39,479 nt of DNA. Source: an uncultured Fluviicola sp. Its GTDB lineage: Bacteria > Bacteroidota > Bacteroidia > Flavobacteriales_D > Crocinitomicaceae. Position numbers and translations under genes: made by a program. This document shows positions 24,896-32,718 of this stretch, piece after piece (position 1 is the first letter of the stretch; the number at the start of each line of letters is the position of its first letter). The DNA is taken from the NCBI RefSeq assembly GCF_902168135.1, contig NZ_CABHOL010000042.1, positions 1-39,479 on the forward strand, written 5' to 3'. A model generated the notes under the pieces. That model ran no database searches, was not told where the DNA came from, and saw only the letters and a program-made list of their open reading frames with translations.

Positions 24896-26187
24896 TGCTG
24901 TTTCAAATCCTCATTTAAACGTGAAGTCTTTTTTGTGTCTTTCATGAAGAAGTAAACAAGCAGTGAAATGAAAATACATCCCGTCACGTACCAGTAGAAA
25001 TAAGATTCGTGTCCTGCATCTTTAAACCACAAAGCAATGTATTCCGCAGTTCCGCCAAATAGAGCAACCGTTAAAGCATAAGGAAGTCCGACTCCCAATG
25101 CACGAACTTCAGCGGGGAATAATTCGGCTTTGACAATGGCATTGATACTGGTGTAACCACTTACAATAATCAATCCGGACATCAATAGGAAGAAGGAAAT
25201 CCAGGCAGAATGGGTCTGACTAAGAGCCGTTAGTATTGGAACCGTAAAAACCGTCCCTAAAATTCCGAAACCAATCAATAGCGGTTTTCGGCCTATTCGA
25301 TCAGATAAAGCACCAAAAAAGGGCTGTAAAACGACAAATATCAGTAGGCTGACAAAAGAAATCAGGGTTGAAACATCTTTGGTCAGACCAACCGTATTCA
25401 CCAGGAATTTCTGCATGTAATTGGTGTAGGTGTAAAAAGCTAAAGTTCCGCCTAAAGTCATTCCAACAACCAGTAAAATGGCCTTCGGATGCTGCATCAG
25501 TAACAGGATCGTTCCTTTGCTTTTCTTTTTTGTTCTTTCGAACGCTTCCGTTTCATGCAGGTTACTGCGTAGGTACAAAGCAACAAGTGCGAGTATCGCT
25601 CCGATCACAAAAGGAATTCGCCAGCCCCAGGTTTGAAGCTGCATTTCAGTCAGGATGAGCTTTTGAAGTACTAATTGAATGCCCAGTGCAATGAGCAGAC
25701 CGCCGACTAAAGTGACGTACTGGAAACTGGAATAGAAACCTCGCCGGTTCTCTGTTGCCATTTCACTCAAATAAGTTGCGGAAACACCATATTCACCACC
25801 AACGCTAAGACCCTGCAGCAGTCTGGCAAGCAAAAGCAGAATAGGAGCGAGGACTCCGATGGATGAATAGGACGGAGTTAATGCAATCAGCAAAGATCCG
25901 AACGACATCAACAGAACAGAAAGCGTCATGGCTTTTTTACGCCCGATTTGATCCGCAATTCCTCCGAACAGCCAGCCGCCTATCGGACGCATGAGGAAAC
26001 CGACCGCAAAAATTCCGGCAGTATTCAATAATTGAGCGGTTTTATTTGATTCCGGGAAAAAGGAACCGGAGAAATAAAGTGAGAAGGCTGAGTAAGCATA
26101 CCAGTCGTACCATTCCACCAAATTCCCGATAGATCCGCCGATGATCGATTTTAAACGCGATCCGGATATTTTTTCTTCTTGTTTCAA
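24892..26187 (-). CDS. MFS transporter, metabolite:H+ symporter (MHS) type
   Basis: A 431-residue permease with 12 predicted spans. MHS signatures are clear: GNLVEWYDWYAYSAFSLYFSGSFFP in TM1, FLMRPIGGWLFGGIADQIGRKKAM in loop 2-3, RLLQGLSVGGEYGVSATYLSEM in TM4 and FFGALSDRIGRKPLL in the second half. Relatives (KgtP, ProP) import dicarboxylates, 2-oxoglutarate, proline or betaine with protons; the exact substrate cannot be told. The gene starts 5 bp after the stop of the unassigned secreted protein at 26193-27605, so the two probably form an operon. Its end overlaps tspO by 4 bases. Confidence 0.94.
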   Translation of the reverse strand: MKQEEKISGSRLKSIIGGSIGNLVEWYDWYAYSAFSLYFSGSFFPESNKTAQLLNTAGIFAVGFLMRPIGGWLFGGIADQIGRKKAMTLSVLLMSFGSLLIALTPSYSSIGVLAPILLLLARLLQGLSVGGEYGVSATYLSEMATENRRGFYSSFQYVTLVGGLLIALGIQLVLQKLILTEMQLQTWGWRIPFVIGAILALVALYLRSNLHETEAFERTKKKSKGTILLLMQHPKAILLVVGMTLGGTLAFYTYTNYMQKFLVNTVGLTKDVSTLISFVSLLIFVVLQPFFGALSDRIGRKPLLIGFGILGTVFTVPILTALSQTHSAWISFFLLMSGLIIVSGYTSINAIVKAELFPAEVRALGVGLPYALTVALFGGTAEYIALWFKDAGHESYFYWYVTGCIFISLLVYFFMKDTKKTSRLNEDLKQH

Positions 26188-26192
26188 GTTTT

Positions 26193-27605
26193 TTATTTCA
26201 GTTTCCGTGTTACAATGCGTGCACGCATCTGTTGTACTTCACAGGTAGGACAAGTTTTAAGAAATTCAATAGCAACTATCGTTGCCTCATTACCGCCTCC
26301 TGTTAATCGATACAAACCACTTTTGAAGACTTTACATTCTTTGCAGATTGATTCCGGATTTTCAAAGATGGGTTTTAGATATTCTGCTTTGAGACTCGAC
26401 AAGCGCTCATCAAAAAACAAGGCGGCACTTGATGGAGAAGTTATCAGTAGATTGACATCTTTTTCAACATGCATTTCTAGTTGATCGCTTCCCAGACAAT
26501 CGACGGTCAACAGATCTTTTTCATTGATCACAAAAAAATGCCTCAACTCTCCGGCATCGTAATAACTCAATTTTGGGGGAGCTATTCCAAATGTCATAAT
26601 CTCGTCCGGAATAGCGATATCAGTGAGTTTAAAGTCTGATTTTTCATGGATTTCAAGTACTTTATAATTGGCGACTCTATTTTTTCCTTCCCAAACACCA
26701 AAACCAAAGTAAAAAGCAATCCCGGACTTTGCAGGATCTGAAACAACTTCCATTCTGCCGATTGCCGGTGAAGCACCTTTCGGCATTTCTAATTGATAAG
26801 AAAATTCTTTTGCTTCTAAAGACGTGGTCAGGTCTACCGACCATACATCAACTGTGATTTGTTTTGTTTTGGGAATGGTATAAGTATAAGCGAAATACAG
26901 TTTGTTTTCAATAGAACCTATAAATCTTGCTGAGGTATATTCTTCTTCGCAAGCAGGAACTTTATTAATCAGATGAACAGAGACTTCAACTTTGTTGGTT
27001 GACGGATTCAGAACGATTCGCTTCACACAGTTTTCCAAAATTCCCTTTCCTGGTTTAGCTGGGTTAGTTACTGATTTACTGACTTTCTTCATTGAAACGA
27101 GGTATACAATGTCTTCGTCTTGAGTAATGTAACTGTCAGTATTGCTCAAAAAATAAGCTCCTTTCTGATAATTCTCACAGTCAGGATCATCAAACAGCAC
27201 ATGATTCACCTCTGTCCCCTTTGTTCCCAGTTTTTCAACCAGGATACTTCCGCATCCGGATATTCGTTTGTCTTCTTTACCTGACAGACCGTAATATTCA
27301 GGGAACAGTACATAGCGCGTATCGGTTTTAAGATCAATGATGATATTATCTGTGAGTAATGTTCTTACTTTGTAATTAATTTTACTAGCTGCATCTGCCT
27401 TGAACGGTTCCTCTTTAAGCATCCCATCTGCATTATAAGCATAAACCATTTCATTGTAAAAATTGATATCTAAAGAGGCATCATTGTAAAGATATGGAAC
27501 CGGATAGAATAGTTTATCCTTAGACTTCACATCAAATTCTACGGTTTGTGAATAGCCGAAAAATGCAAAAATCCAGAAAAGAAAAATAATAAACAGGTTT
27601 TTCAT
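26193..27605 (-). CDS. Exported protein of unknown function with C-terminal Cys pairs
   Basis: A 470-residue protein from the ATG at 27605 (MKNLFIIFLFWIFAFFGYSQ); an upstream in-frame codon at 27671 is not needed. The signal peptide ends near YSQ. The body is beta-rich with regular strands (for example VRTLLTDNIIIDLKTDTRYVLFPEYYGL and KLYFAYTYTIPKTKQITVDVWSVDL), suggesting a propeller or similar fold. The C-terminus has ICKECKVFKSGLYRLTG and KTCPTCEVQQM, two Cys-x-x-Cys pairs that could bind a metal or form disulfides. No family is recognised. It is the promoter-proximal gene of a unit with the MHS permease. A -7-like TACTTTCG lies 20 bases upstream. Confidence 0.8.
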   Translation of the reverse strand: MKNLFIIFLFWIFAFFGYSQTVEFDVKSKDKLFYPVPYLYNDASLDINFYNEMVYAYNADGMLKEEPFKADAASKINYKVRTLLTDNIIIDLKTDTRYVLFPEYYGLSGKEDKRISGCGSILVEKLGTKGTEVNHVLFDDPDCENYQKGAYFLSNTDSYITQDEDIVYLVSMKKVSKSVTNPAKPGKGILENCVKRIVLNPSTNKVEVSVHLINKVPACEEEYTSARFIGSIENKLYFAYTYTIPKTKQITVDVWSVDLTTSLEAKEFSYQLEMPKGASPAIGRMEVVSDPAKSGIAFYFGFGVWEGKNRVANYKVLEIHEKSDFKLTDIAIPDEIMTFGIAPPKLSYYDAGELRHFFVINEKDLLTVDCLGSDQLEMHVEKDVNLLITSPSSAALFFDERLSSLKAEYLKPIFENPESICKECKVFKSGLYRLTGGGNEATIVAIEFLKTCPTCEVQQMRARIVTRKLK

Positions 27606-27624
27606 AACATCATTATTACAAATA

Positions 27625-27632
27625 CGAAAGTA
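27625..27632 (-). promoter_or_regulatory. Putative -7 element of the 26193-27605 gene
   Basis: Minus-strand TACTTTCG (27632-27625), 7 of 8 matches to TAnnTTTG, 20 bases before the ATG at 27605. Confidence 0.4.
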
Positions 27633-27825
27633 GTTCTTATATATGAAACGTAAAAGATCAGTTTGTTTCAATTATCGAATACAAACTTAAGTACATAAAA
27701 TGCTTTTTTTTGTAAATTTATTTTTCCTGAAAGCATTGATTTTACTGGGGTTTCAAACTTTTTTCACTAGACCTTATAGGACGTAAATACACTACGTTCT
27801 ACCCCCGTATCTTTGTCTTATCAAA

Positions 27826-27879
27826 ATGAAAACAATGAGACAATTTCTAAGGACAATGAACAACCGCTCCATTTACTAA
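27826..27879 (+). CDS. 17-residue basic peptide ORF in the small transcript
   Basis: ATG at 27826, eleven bases after the -7 element, encodes MKTMRQFLRTMNNRSIY and stops with TAA at 27877-27879. The peptide is basic. The ATG is close to the predicted +1, giving a very short leader. It could be a real small protein, a leader peptide controlling the RNA downstream, or chance. Confidence 0.35.
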   Translation: MKTMRQFLRTMNNRSIY

Positions 27880-27990
27880 TCAGCTTAACCTAAATCACCA
27901 CTAACCGACCCACTATTCACCAACCACCTTACCACTGTTAGATGAAACCTAACCACTATTCATCTTCCCAACCAACCACTACTGCCTGAC

Positions 27991-28029
27991 AAAAAGCAGT
28001 GAATTAGATTACTGATTCACTGCTTTTTT
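27991..28029 (+). terminator. Strong intrinsic terminator ending the small transcript
   Basis: AAAAAGCAGTGAAT (27991-28004) pairs perfectly over 14 bp with ATTCACTGCTTTTT (28015-28028), loop of 10, T6 tail (28024-28029). No annotated long gene lies directly upstream, which argues that an independent transcript ends here. Confidence 0.88.
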
Positions 28030-28058
28030 GCTATTTTCAGGTTTTTGAATTTTGTAAC

Positions 28059-28089
28059 TTGTCCCGATACTTCGGGATTCCTAATTTTG
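28059..28089 (+). promoter_or_regulatory. Promoter of ogt
   Basis: TTG (28059-28061) and TAATTTTG (28082-28089) match the -33 and -7 elements with a 20-base spacer, 12 bases before the ATG at 28102. A small hairpin (TCCCGA/TCGGGA) lies between them. Confidence 0.55.
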
Positions 28090-28101
28090 AATTCATAAAA
28101 C

Positions 28102-28626
28102 ATGGTTTACCTGCAATACTTCCATACTCCTTACGGAGAACTCGTTCTCGGAGAATCCGGTGGAGAATTGTGTTTATGCGACTGGAAATACCGCAAAATG
28201 CGCGACCAGGTCGATAACCGGATTCAAACTGCACTGAATGCCGAGTTTAAGCTCGAAGAAACCGAATTGCTGAATGAAACGAAATCACAGCTCAATGAGT
28301 ACTTTGCCAAAGAACGTACAACCTTTGATCTTCCGCTGTTATTTGTAGGAAGTGATTTCCAGAAATCCGTTTGGGAAAAACTGCTGACTATCCCTTACGG
28401 AAAAACGGTCAGTTACCTGGAGCTGTCACGTATTCTTGGAGATGAAAAAGCCATCCGTGCAGTAGCAACAGCAAACGGTGCAAACGCTATTTCGATCATT
28501 GTTCCTTGTCACCGGGTCATAGGAAGTGACGGCAGCCTTACCGGTTACGCCGGCGGTTTGAATGCCAAGCAAAAACTCCTTCAATTGGAGGGGATGAACT
28601 TCGGTGAGCAATTGGAATTGTTTTAG
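28102..28626 (+). CDS. ogt: Methylated-DNA--[protein]-cysteine S-methyltransferase
   Basis: A 174-residue cytosolic repair protein that transfers the alkyl group of O6-methylguanine (or O4-methylthymine) to its own cysteine. The active site IIVPCHRVIGSDGSLTGYAGG carries nucleophile Cys136, and the HTH and Arg finger are in FQKSVWEKLLTIPYGKTVSYLELSRILG and AIRAVATANGANA. The N-terminal ribonuclease-like domain (about 1-75) is present without an Ada regulatory domain, so this is the stand-alone Ogt type. It has its own promoter after the terminator at 27991-28029 and appears monocistronic. Confidence 0.96.
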   Translation: MVYLQYFHTPYGELVLGESGGELCLCDWKYRKMRDQVDNRIQTALNAEFKLEETELLNETKSQLNEYFAKERTTFDLPLLFVGSDFQKSVWEKLLTIPYGKTVSYLELSRILGDEKAIRAVATANGANAISIIVPCHRVIGSDGSLTGYAGGLNAKQKLLQLEGMNFGEQLELF

Positions 28627-28670
28627 AATCAGATAGATACAATATTTTGTTTTTTTGATATAAAGAGCAA

Positions 28671-28706
28671 ATCGTAAAAAAATTACGATCAAATAGTTTA
28701 CCTTTG
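28671..28706 (+). promoter_or_regulatory. Promoter with overlapping inverted repeat before the 28731 gene
   Basis: TACCTTTG (28699-28706) is a perfect -7 element, 25 bases before the ATG at 28731. Upstream, ATCGTAA (28671-28677) and TTACGAT (28683-28689) form a perfect 7-bp inverted repeat separated by AAAAA, at the -33 position. This is the geometry of a repressor or activator site. Confidence 0.55.
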
Positions 28707-28730
28707 CATCTAATCATTTAAATCAACATC

Positions 28731-31430
28731 ATGAGAAACCTTTATCTGGTCGGTCTATTGACCGTCTTTTCGTGGCAGGCTATGTCACAAACCTTTCAAA
28801 AATCTTTGGAGCCTACCGGGGTCGTTCCTATTACAACTTCTTCAACTTACAATCCGGGGTATTCAGTTTACAACAATTACAATAACAAGCTTCACAATGT
28901 AGAGGCTCCTTTTCTGAACGGTTTGCTGGAAATGTATGAAGCAACTAAAGATCCGGTGTATTTGGATCGTTTCATGGAGCATGCCTATAATGTGATTGAA
29001 CGAAGAGACGATGCGTTAGCGCTTGATCCGAGTACTCCTTTAGCAGGAATGAGCGGTGTTACTAATCCTATTCCACCCGGCGGACAAATGGCATGGTCTG
29101 GACGAATAGCGCCATCAACATATTGGGTCATAGATGCAGTTAACCAGGGAACTATTACTTTCCCATTGGCAAAGTTCGCATATATGATTAAGGTGAAGTA
29201 CCCTGCGCTTCAATCACGTTTGGCGCCTGCTTCCATCGCGGGCTGGGATGCCACGGGCTGGTATTATCTGAGTAATTTTGCTGATTGTGCCGAATTTTTG
29301 AAAATAAAGGCTAATCAGACTTTAAAAGATTATATGCATGCTGATTGGGTCGCTGCTTTAGGATTGTATCGTTACGATGCAGATACTAATCCTACAGATG
29401 GTATTCATAATTGGCAGCCTTTGATCCCGAATCAAATGGCGTCTATTGGACGATCGCATACCTACATGTATAAAATCTATGAATTTGAAGGAAATGTTGT
29501 ACAAAGAGATTATTACCTGGAAAAAATTCAAAAAATGGCATCCCGTTTCATGGATCATTCGAATTATCTCTTTACGAGAAATGTAACCAATCATATTATT
29601 AGCTGGAGATATATGAATCCAAGTTCCCCAATGGAGGATATTGCTCATGGACAACTGATTATGGAATTTGCAGATTTATGTAATTTATTTAACATCAAAA
29701 AGTCAGACGGGATTACCCCAATTTTTGACAATGCTTTGATGTATGATTTTGCCAATACATTTAAAGTGAAATTTATGCAAAATATGCCTTTGAAGTATTC
29801 TATGAGTATTACCGGCTGGGATGGAGATCAAACCCAATTAGTATTAAGTGGAAACGTACAATATCCGGAAGGAAGTGTTGAAAGGTACGATCAATATATG
29901 AATGCCGGGAGATACCTGTTCCTGGCCAGACATATCCCGGATATTTATAACATGATTGCGGATTATTTTTATGAATTCGGGCTGTATGGGCCTGCAACCT
30001 ATCCGGTCTATACAAGTGATGTTTCCGGTCAGTGCAGAGGTATTGACGCCGTAGGACAATTGGCAAACGGCAGAACAGGTTTTTCACCCGTTTTCAAAAA
30101 CTACCTGGATATCCGCTCTGTAAAACGTACACCAACATATCATACAGGAAGCGATTTAACGGCCGGTACGGTTTGGAAAGCAGTAGCAGCAGGAAAGTTT
30201 GACGCTGCTAAAACTGCAGATTTGTTTGTGACTGCTAATGCTGAAGGGAAAATCCAACTACGCGAATTTGATCCGACAACTAAAAAGATCAGCAACAGTT
30301 TGTCTACTTATATCAATTATCTTGCAGATTGGGGTGGGATAACTGCAGGTGATTTCATAGCAGGAAATAACCAATCTGAGTTTGTAGCGTTTAATAAAAC
30401 GGATAAGAAACTTTACTTATTCCGTTACGATGGAACCGGGATTGTGTTGATAGCCTCTTTTGCTACCAATATTAATTGGGCAGGTATTGCATCCGGTAAT
30501 CTGGATGCTTCTACAACGGATGAACTTGTTCTTCTTTCAAAAGACAATGGACAGGTTTATGGTTACCGCATTAACTTTTTACCATTGGGGGGCGGAGTTT
30601 ATACCTTAAATGGTTTCTCAATAACCAATGCGTCCACTTCCACTTATGTGGTTTCGGAGGCTGCTAAAATTGCAGTTGGTAACCTGGATAAAAACCTTGC
30701 AAACGGGTTGGAAATCGTGACTTTGAACAATAACAACGGCTCTGATTACAACATCAAAGTATTGAACTACACATTCTCCGGATCCAATATGACCTTCTCG
30801 TCTGCAATTCCTTACACAGGAACTACCGGAAACTATAGCCAGTGGGACGGATTAACAACAGGAGATTTCAATGCGGATGGTTATGATGAGATCATGCTGC
30901 ACCGCGATTATGACGGGGATTTCCACATGCAGTACCTGGACGGCGGAGTAGTTAAATCGCTTTTCAAAGAGCATTTTCCAACAAATTGGGATTTGGGAAT
31001 CATGTGCAGTACTTCTTTTCCGGGAAGCACGACTAAACATTTGATCAGTTTGCGCAACAATGACGGGCATATTTTTGCTTTTCTTCCTTATCAGCTTCCT
31101 GCCATTACAAGTCGTCCTTTGGAACCGGAAGGTCCCGGAGGAGGGGTTGAAGGAATGATGCAGCATCCTGTTCCGGAGAAAGAAGATAGAATGAGTGATT
31201 TGGCAGTTTCTCCAAATCCAACGGATGGAATGATATATGTGGATCTGGCTGAAAAATCAGCAACAGAAATGACCGTAATTTCTTCTTTAGGACAGGTTAT
31301 TCTGAAAATGAAGATTCCGGATGCTACCAGAAATCAAAAAATAGATTTGTCAGATTATCCTGCGGGAATCTACTTGTTAAAAGTAGAAACGAATGAAGGG
31401 GTAATTACCAAAAAAATCTGGAAAGAATAA
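28731..31430 (+). CDS. Large T9SS-exported protein with helical N-terminal domain and FG-GAP/VCBS-like repeats
   Basis: An 899-residue protein with a signal peptide (VGLLTVFSWQAMSQ). Residues about 25-440 are helical with many aromatic residues (NVEAPFLNGLLEMYEATKDPVYLDRFMEHAYNVIERRDD; MASRFMDHSNYLF), like an alpha/alpha-toroid carbohydrate-active fold, but no catalytic motif is assigned. From about 480 there are FG-GAP/VCBS-like blocks (DWGGITAGDFIAGNNQSEFVAF, NWAGIASGNLDASTTDELVLLS, KIAVGNLDKN..GLEIVTLN, QWDGLTTGDFNADGYDEIMLHRDYDGD). These end in a type A sorting domain: LAVSPNPTDGMIYVDL, SSLGQVIL, YPAGIYLLKVET. It is therefore likely exported to the surface or medium and may act on glycans. 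It has its own promoter and terminator. Confidence 0.88.
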   Translation: MRNLYLVGLLTVFSWQAMSQTFQKSLEPTGVVPITTSSTYNPGYSVYNNYNNKLHNVEAPFLNGLLEMYEATKDPVYLDRFMEHAYNVIERRDDALALDPSTPLAGMSGVTNPIPPGGQMAWSGRIAPSTYWVIDAVNQGTITFPLAKFAYMIKVKYPALQSRLAPASIAGWDATGWYYLSNFADCAEFLKIKANQTLKDYMHADWVAALGLYRYDADTNPTDGIHNWQPLIPNQMASIGRSHTYMYKIYEFEGNVVQRDYYLEKIQKMASRFMDHSNYLFTRNVTNHIISWRYMNPSSPMEDIAHGQLIMEFADLCNLFNIKKSDGITPIFDNALMYDFANTFKVKFMQNMPLKYSMSITGWDGDQTQLVLSGNVQYPEGSVERYDQYMNAGRYLFLARHIPDIYNMIADYFYEFGLYGPATYPVYTSDVSGQCRGIDAVGQLANGRTGFSPVFKNYLDIRSVKRTPTYHTGSDLTAGTVWKAVAAGKFDAAKTADLFVTANAEGKIQLREFDPTTKKISNSLSTYINYLADWGGITAGDFIAGNNQSEFVAFNKTDKKLYLFRYDGTGIVLIASFATNINWAGIASGNLDASTTDELVLLSKDNGQVYGYRINFLPLGGGVYTLNGFSITNASTSTYVVSEAAKIAVGNLDKNLANGLEIVTLNNNNGSDYNIKVLNYTFSGSNMTFSSAIPYTGTTGNYSQWDGLTTGDFNADGYDEIMLHRDYDGDFHMQYLDGGVVKSLFKEHFPTNWDLGIMCSTSFPGSTTKHLISLRNNDGHIFAFLPYQLPAITSRPLEPEGPGGGVEGMMQHPVPEKEDRMSDLAVSPNPTDGMIYVDLAEKSATEMTVISSLGQVILKMKIPDATRNQKIDLSDYPAGIYLLKVETNEGVITKKIWKE

Positions 31431-31447
31431 TATTCTTAACCGCTCGG

Positions 31448-31477
31448 AAAGGCTGGAGTTTATCTTCAGCCTTTTTT
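31448..31477 (+). terminator. Intrinsic terminator after the 28731 gene
   Basis: AAAGGCTGGAG (31448-31458) pairs with CTTCAGCCTTT (31464-31474) with one wobble, followed by a T-run (31472-31477). Confidence 0.85.
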
Positions 31478-31588
31478 ATTTTATCTTGTTATTTGTTAAA
31501 TATTCATTAAAAAAACAGTCAATTTCCATATCAACTTCCCTAAATTCAATAGGTTTCAAAAAGTATACTGGTATCCGTAAGAAATTAA

Positions 31589-31621
31589 TTTGGTTACAAT
31601 GGAAATATTTACCTAGGTTTG
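31589..31621 (+). promoter_or_regulatory. Promoter of the small membrane protein gene
   Basis: TTTG (31589-31592) and TAGGTTTG (31614-31621) are perfect -33/-7 elements with a 21-base spacer, 19 bases before the ATG at 31641. Confidence 0.6.
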
Positions 31622-31640
31622 TATTTCTAAAAACAAGTAC

Positions 31641-32045
31641 ATGAATCTAAAGAAAGGAATCTTGTTGGGTGTAACCAGCGGAATAGTAGCATCAGGAGTA
31701 AGTATGCTATACAACAAAGTATACAGTGACGCTTTTTACATTGATTTCCATACGGTGTTGAACGCGTCGGGAATGATTATGGCGTGTATGATCGGGTGTA
31801 TTCTGATGGCGTTGGGATACGTGATTGCTGCCCGATTGAAACGACCGCTTTTGATTCCGATCTTAAATGTGCTATATTGCATGCTAAGTTTTGCAAGCAT
31901 CATCGGAGTGTTGTCATTCAAACTTCCGTTGGATGTTGAATTCCCGGAAATGTTCCCCGGACTTGCTGTTCCGATGCATTTCTTCCCTGCGCTAAGCTTT
32001 TTAGCTTTAGTTCCATTCTTTTGGAAACACGAATCACGTAATTAA
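31641..32045 (+). CDS. Small integral membrane protein, four spans, function unknown
   Basis: A 134-residue protein with four hydrophobic segments: GILLGVTSGIVASGVSMLY, LNASGMIMACMIGCILMALGYVIAA, LLIPILNVLYCMLSFASIIGVL and FFPALSFLALVPFFW. The loop between spans 3 and 4 is acidic (LDVEFPEMFPGL). No family is recognised. It is preceded by a good promoter and followed by two short hairpins before the YceI genes, so it may or may not share their transcript. Confidence 0.8.
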   Translation: MNLKKGILLGVTSGIVASGVSMLYNKVYSDAFYIDFHTVLNASGMIMACMIGCILMALGYVIAARLKRPLLIPILNVLYCMLSFASIIGVLSFKLPLDVEFPEMFPGLAVPMHFFPALSFLALVPFFWKHESRN

Positions 32046-32051
32046 ATAGTA

Positions 32052-32092
32052 GATCAGCTTCACTGATCCATTTAATATCTGCTAATGCAGAT
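32052..32092. repeat. Two adjacent short hairpins between membrane gene and yceI
   Basis: GATCAG/CTGATC (32052-32068) and ATCTGC/GCAGAT (32077-32092) are perfect 6-bp inverted repeats, 8 bases apart. No T-run follows, so they are more likely regulatory or processing structures than terminators. Confidence 0.45.
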
Positions 32093-32131
32093 CACTAATA
32101 ATTCAAATAATAACAAACAAACAAAACAAAC

Positions 32132-32716
32132 ATGAAACGTTCAGTTACAATTATCGCAGCTGCTTTTGCAGGTTTAGCGTTATCTTTTACAGTTGCAACA
32201 TCTTCAATCTGGTCTTCTGACGCAACACACTCAAGACTTGGATTTACAGTAAAACACATGGGTATTTCCGATTTCAACGGTAGCTTTAACACGTATGAAG
32301 TTAAAATGACTGCTACAAAAGAAGATTTTTCGGATGCAAAAGTTGAGTTGACAGGTGATATCGCTAGTATCAACACAGCAAATGAAATGCGTGATAACCA
32401 CTTGAAAAGTGCTGATTTCTTCGACGCTGAGAAATATCCGAAATTCACTTTCGTAAGCAAATCTTTTACAAAGGTTGCAAAGTCTAAAAACGAATATAAA
32501 GTTGTTGGAGACTTGACATTACACGGGGTAACAAAAGAAGTTACTATGACTGCAGTTCACAACGGAACAGTTACAAATCCAATGAACAAAAAAGAAGTAA
32601 GCGGTTTCAAAATGACTGGAACAATCAACAGATTGGACTTCAAAATTGGAGATGAGAACCCAGGATTGAGCAAAGAAGTAAACGTTACTGCTGACTTGGA
32701 ATTGGTGAAAGAATAA
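32132..32716 (+). CDS. YceI family periplasmic protein (copy 1)
   Basis: A 194-residue exported protein (signal SVTIIAAAFAGLALSFTVATS). The YceI lipocalin-like barrel shows the family blocks SSIWSSDATHSRLGFTVKHMGISDFNGSF, ASINTANEMRDNHLKSADFFDAEKYPKFTF, VVGDLTLHGVTKEVTMTAVH and GTINRLDFKIG. YceI proteins bind isoprenoid-type lipids in the periplasm. The next gene is a paralogue starting 2 bases after this stop, so they are co-transcribed and probably translationally linked. Confidence 0.95.
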   Translation: MKRSVTIIAAAFAGLALSFTVATSSIWSSDATHSRLGFTVKHMGISDFNGSFNTYEVKMTATKEDFSDAKVELTGDIASINTANEMRDNHLKSADFFDAEKYPKFTFVSKSFTKVAKSKNEYKVVGDLTLHGVTKEVTMTAVHNGTVTNPMNKKEVSGFKMTGTINRLDFKIGDENPGLSKEVNVTADLELVKE

Positions 32717-32718
32717 TC

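Larger units (their letters stand above)
27808..28029 (+). ncRNA. Candidate small RNA / leader transcript with C/A-rich, G-poor body
   Basis: A self-contained transcription unit in the 496-bp gap 27606-28101. TATCTTTG (27808-27815) is a perfect -7 element. After a 17-codon ORF (27826-27879) comes about 110 bases of G-poor C/A-rich sequence full of ACCAC/CCAAC words. CCACTATTCA is repeated exactly at 27910-27919 and 27953-27962. A 14-bp terminator stem closes it (27991-28028). The predicted RNA is about 200 nt, largely unstructured until the terminator. The composition differs from coding and from ordinary intergenic DNA nearby. The rest of the gap (27633-27807) shows only an ACGTA/TACGT inverted repeat (27781-27797) just upstream of the -7. 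I know no named RNA family that matches. Confidence 0.5.

Noticed and set aside
27942-27989. 15-codon ORF (MKPNHYSSSQPTTTA) within the C/A-rich RNA
   Set aside because: Composition simply reflects the C/A-rich tract and there is no supporting start signal; kept as a remote possibility only.
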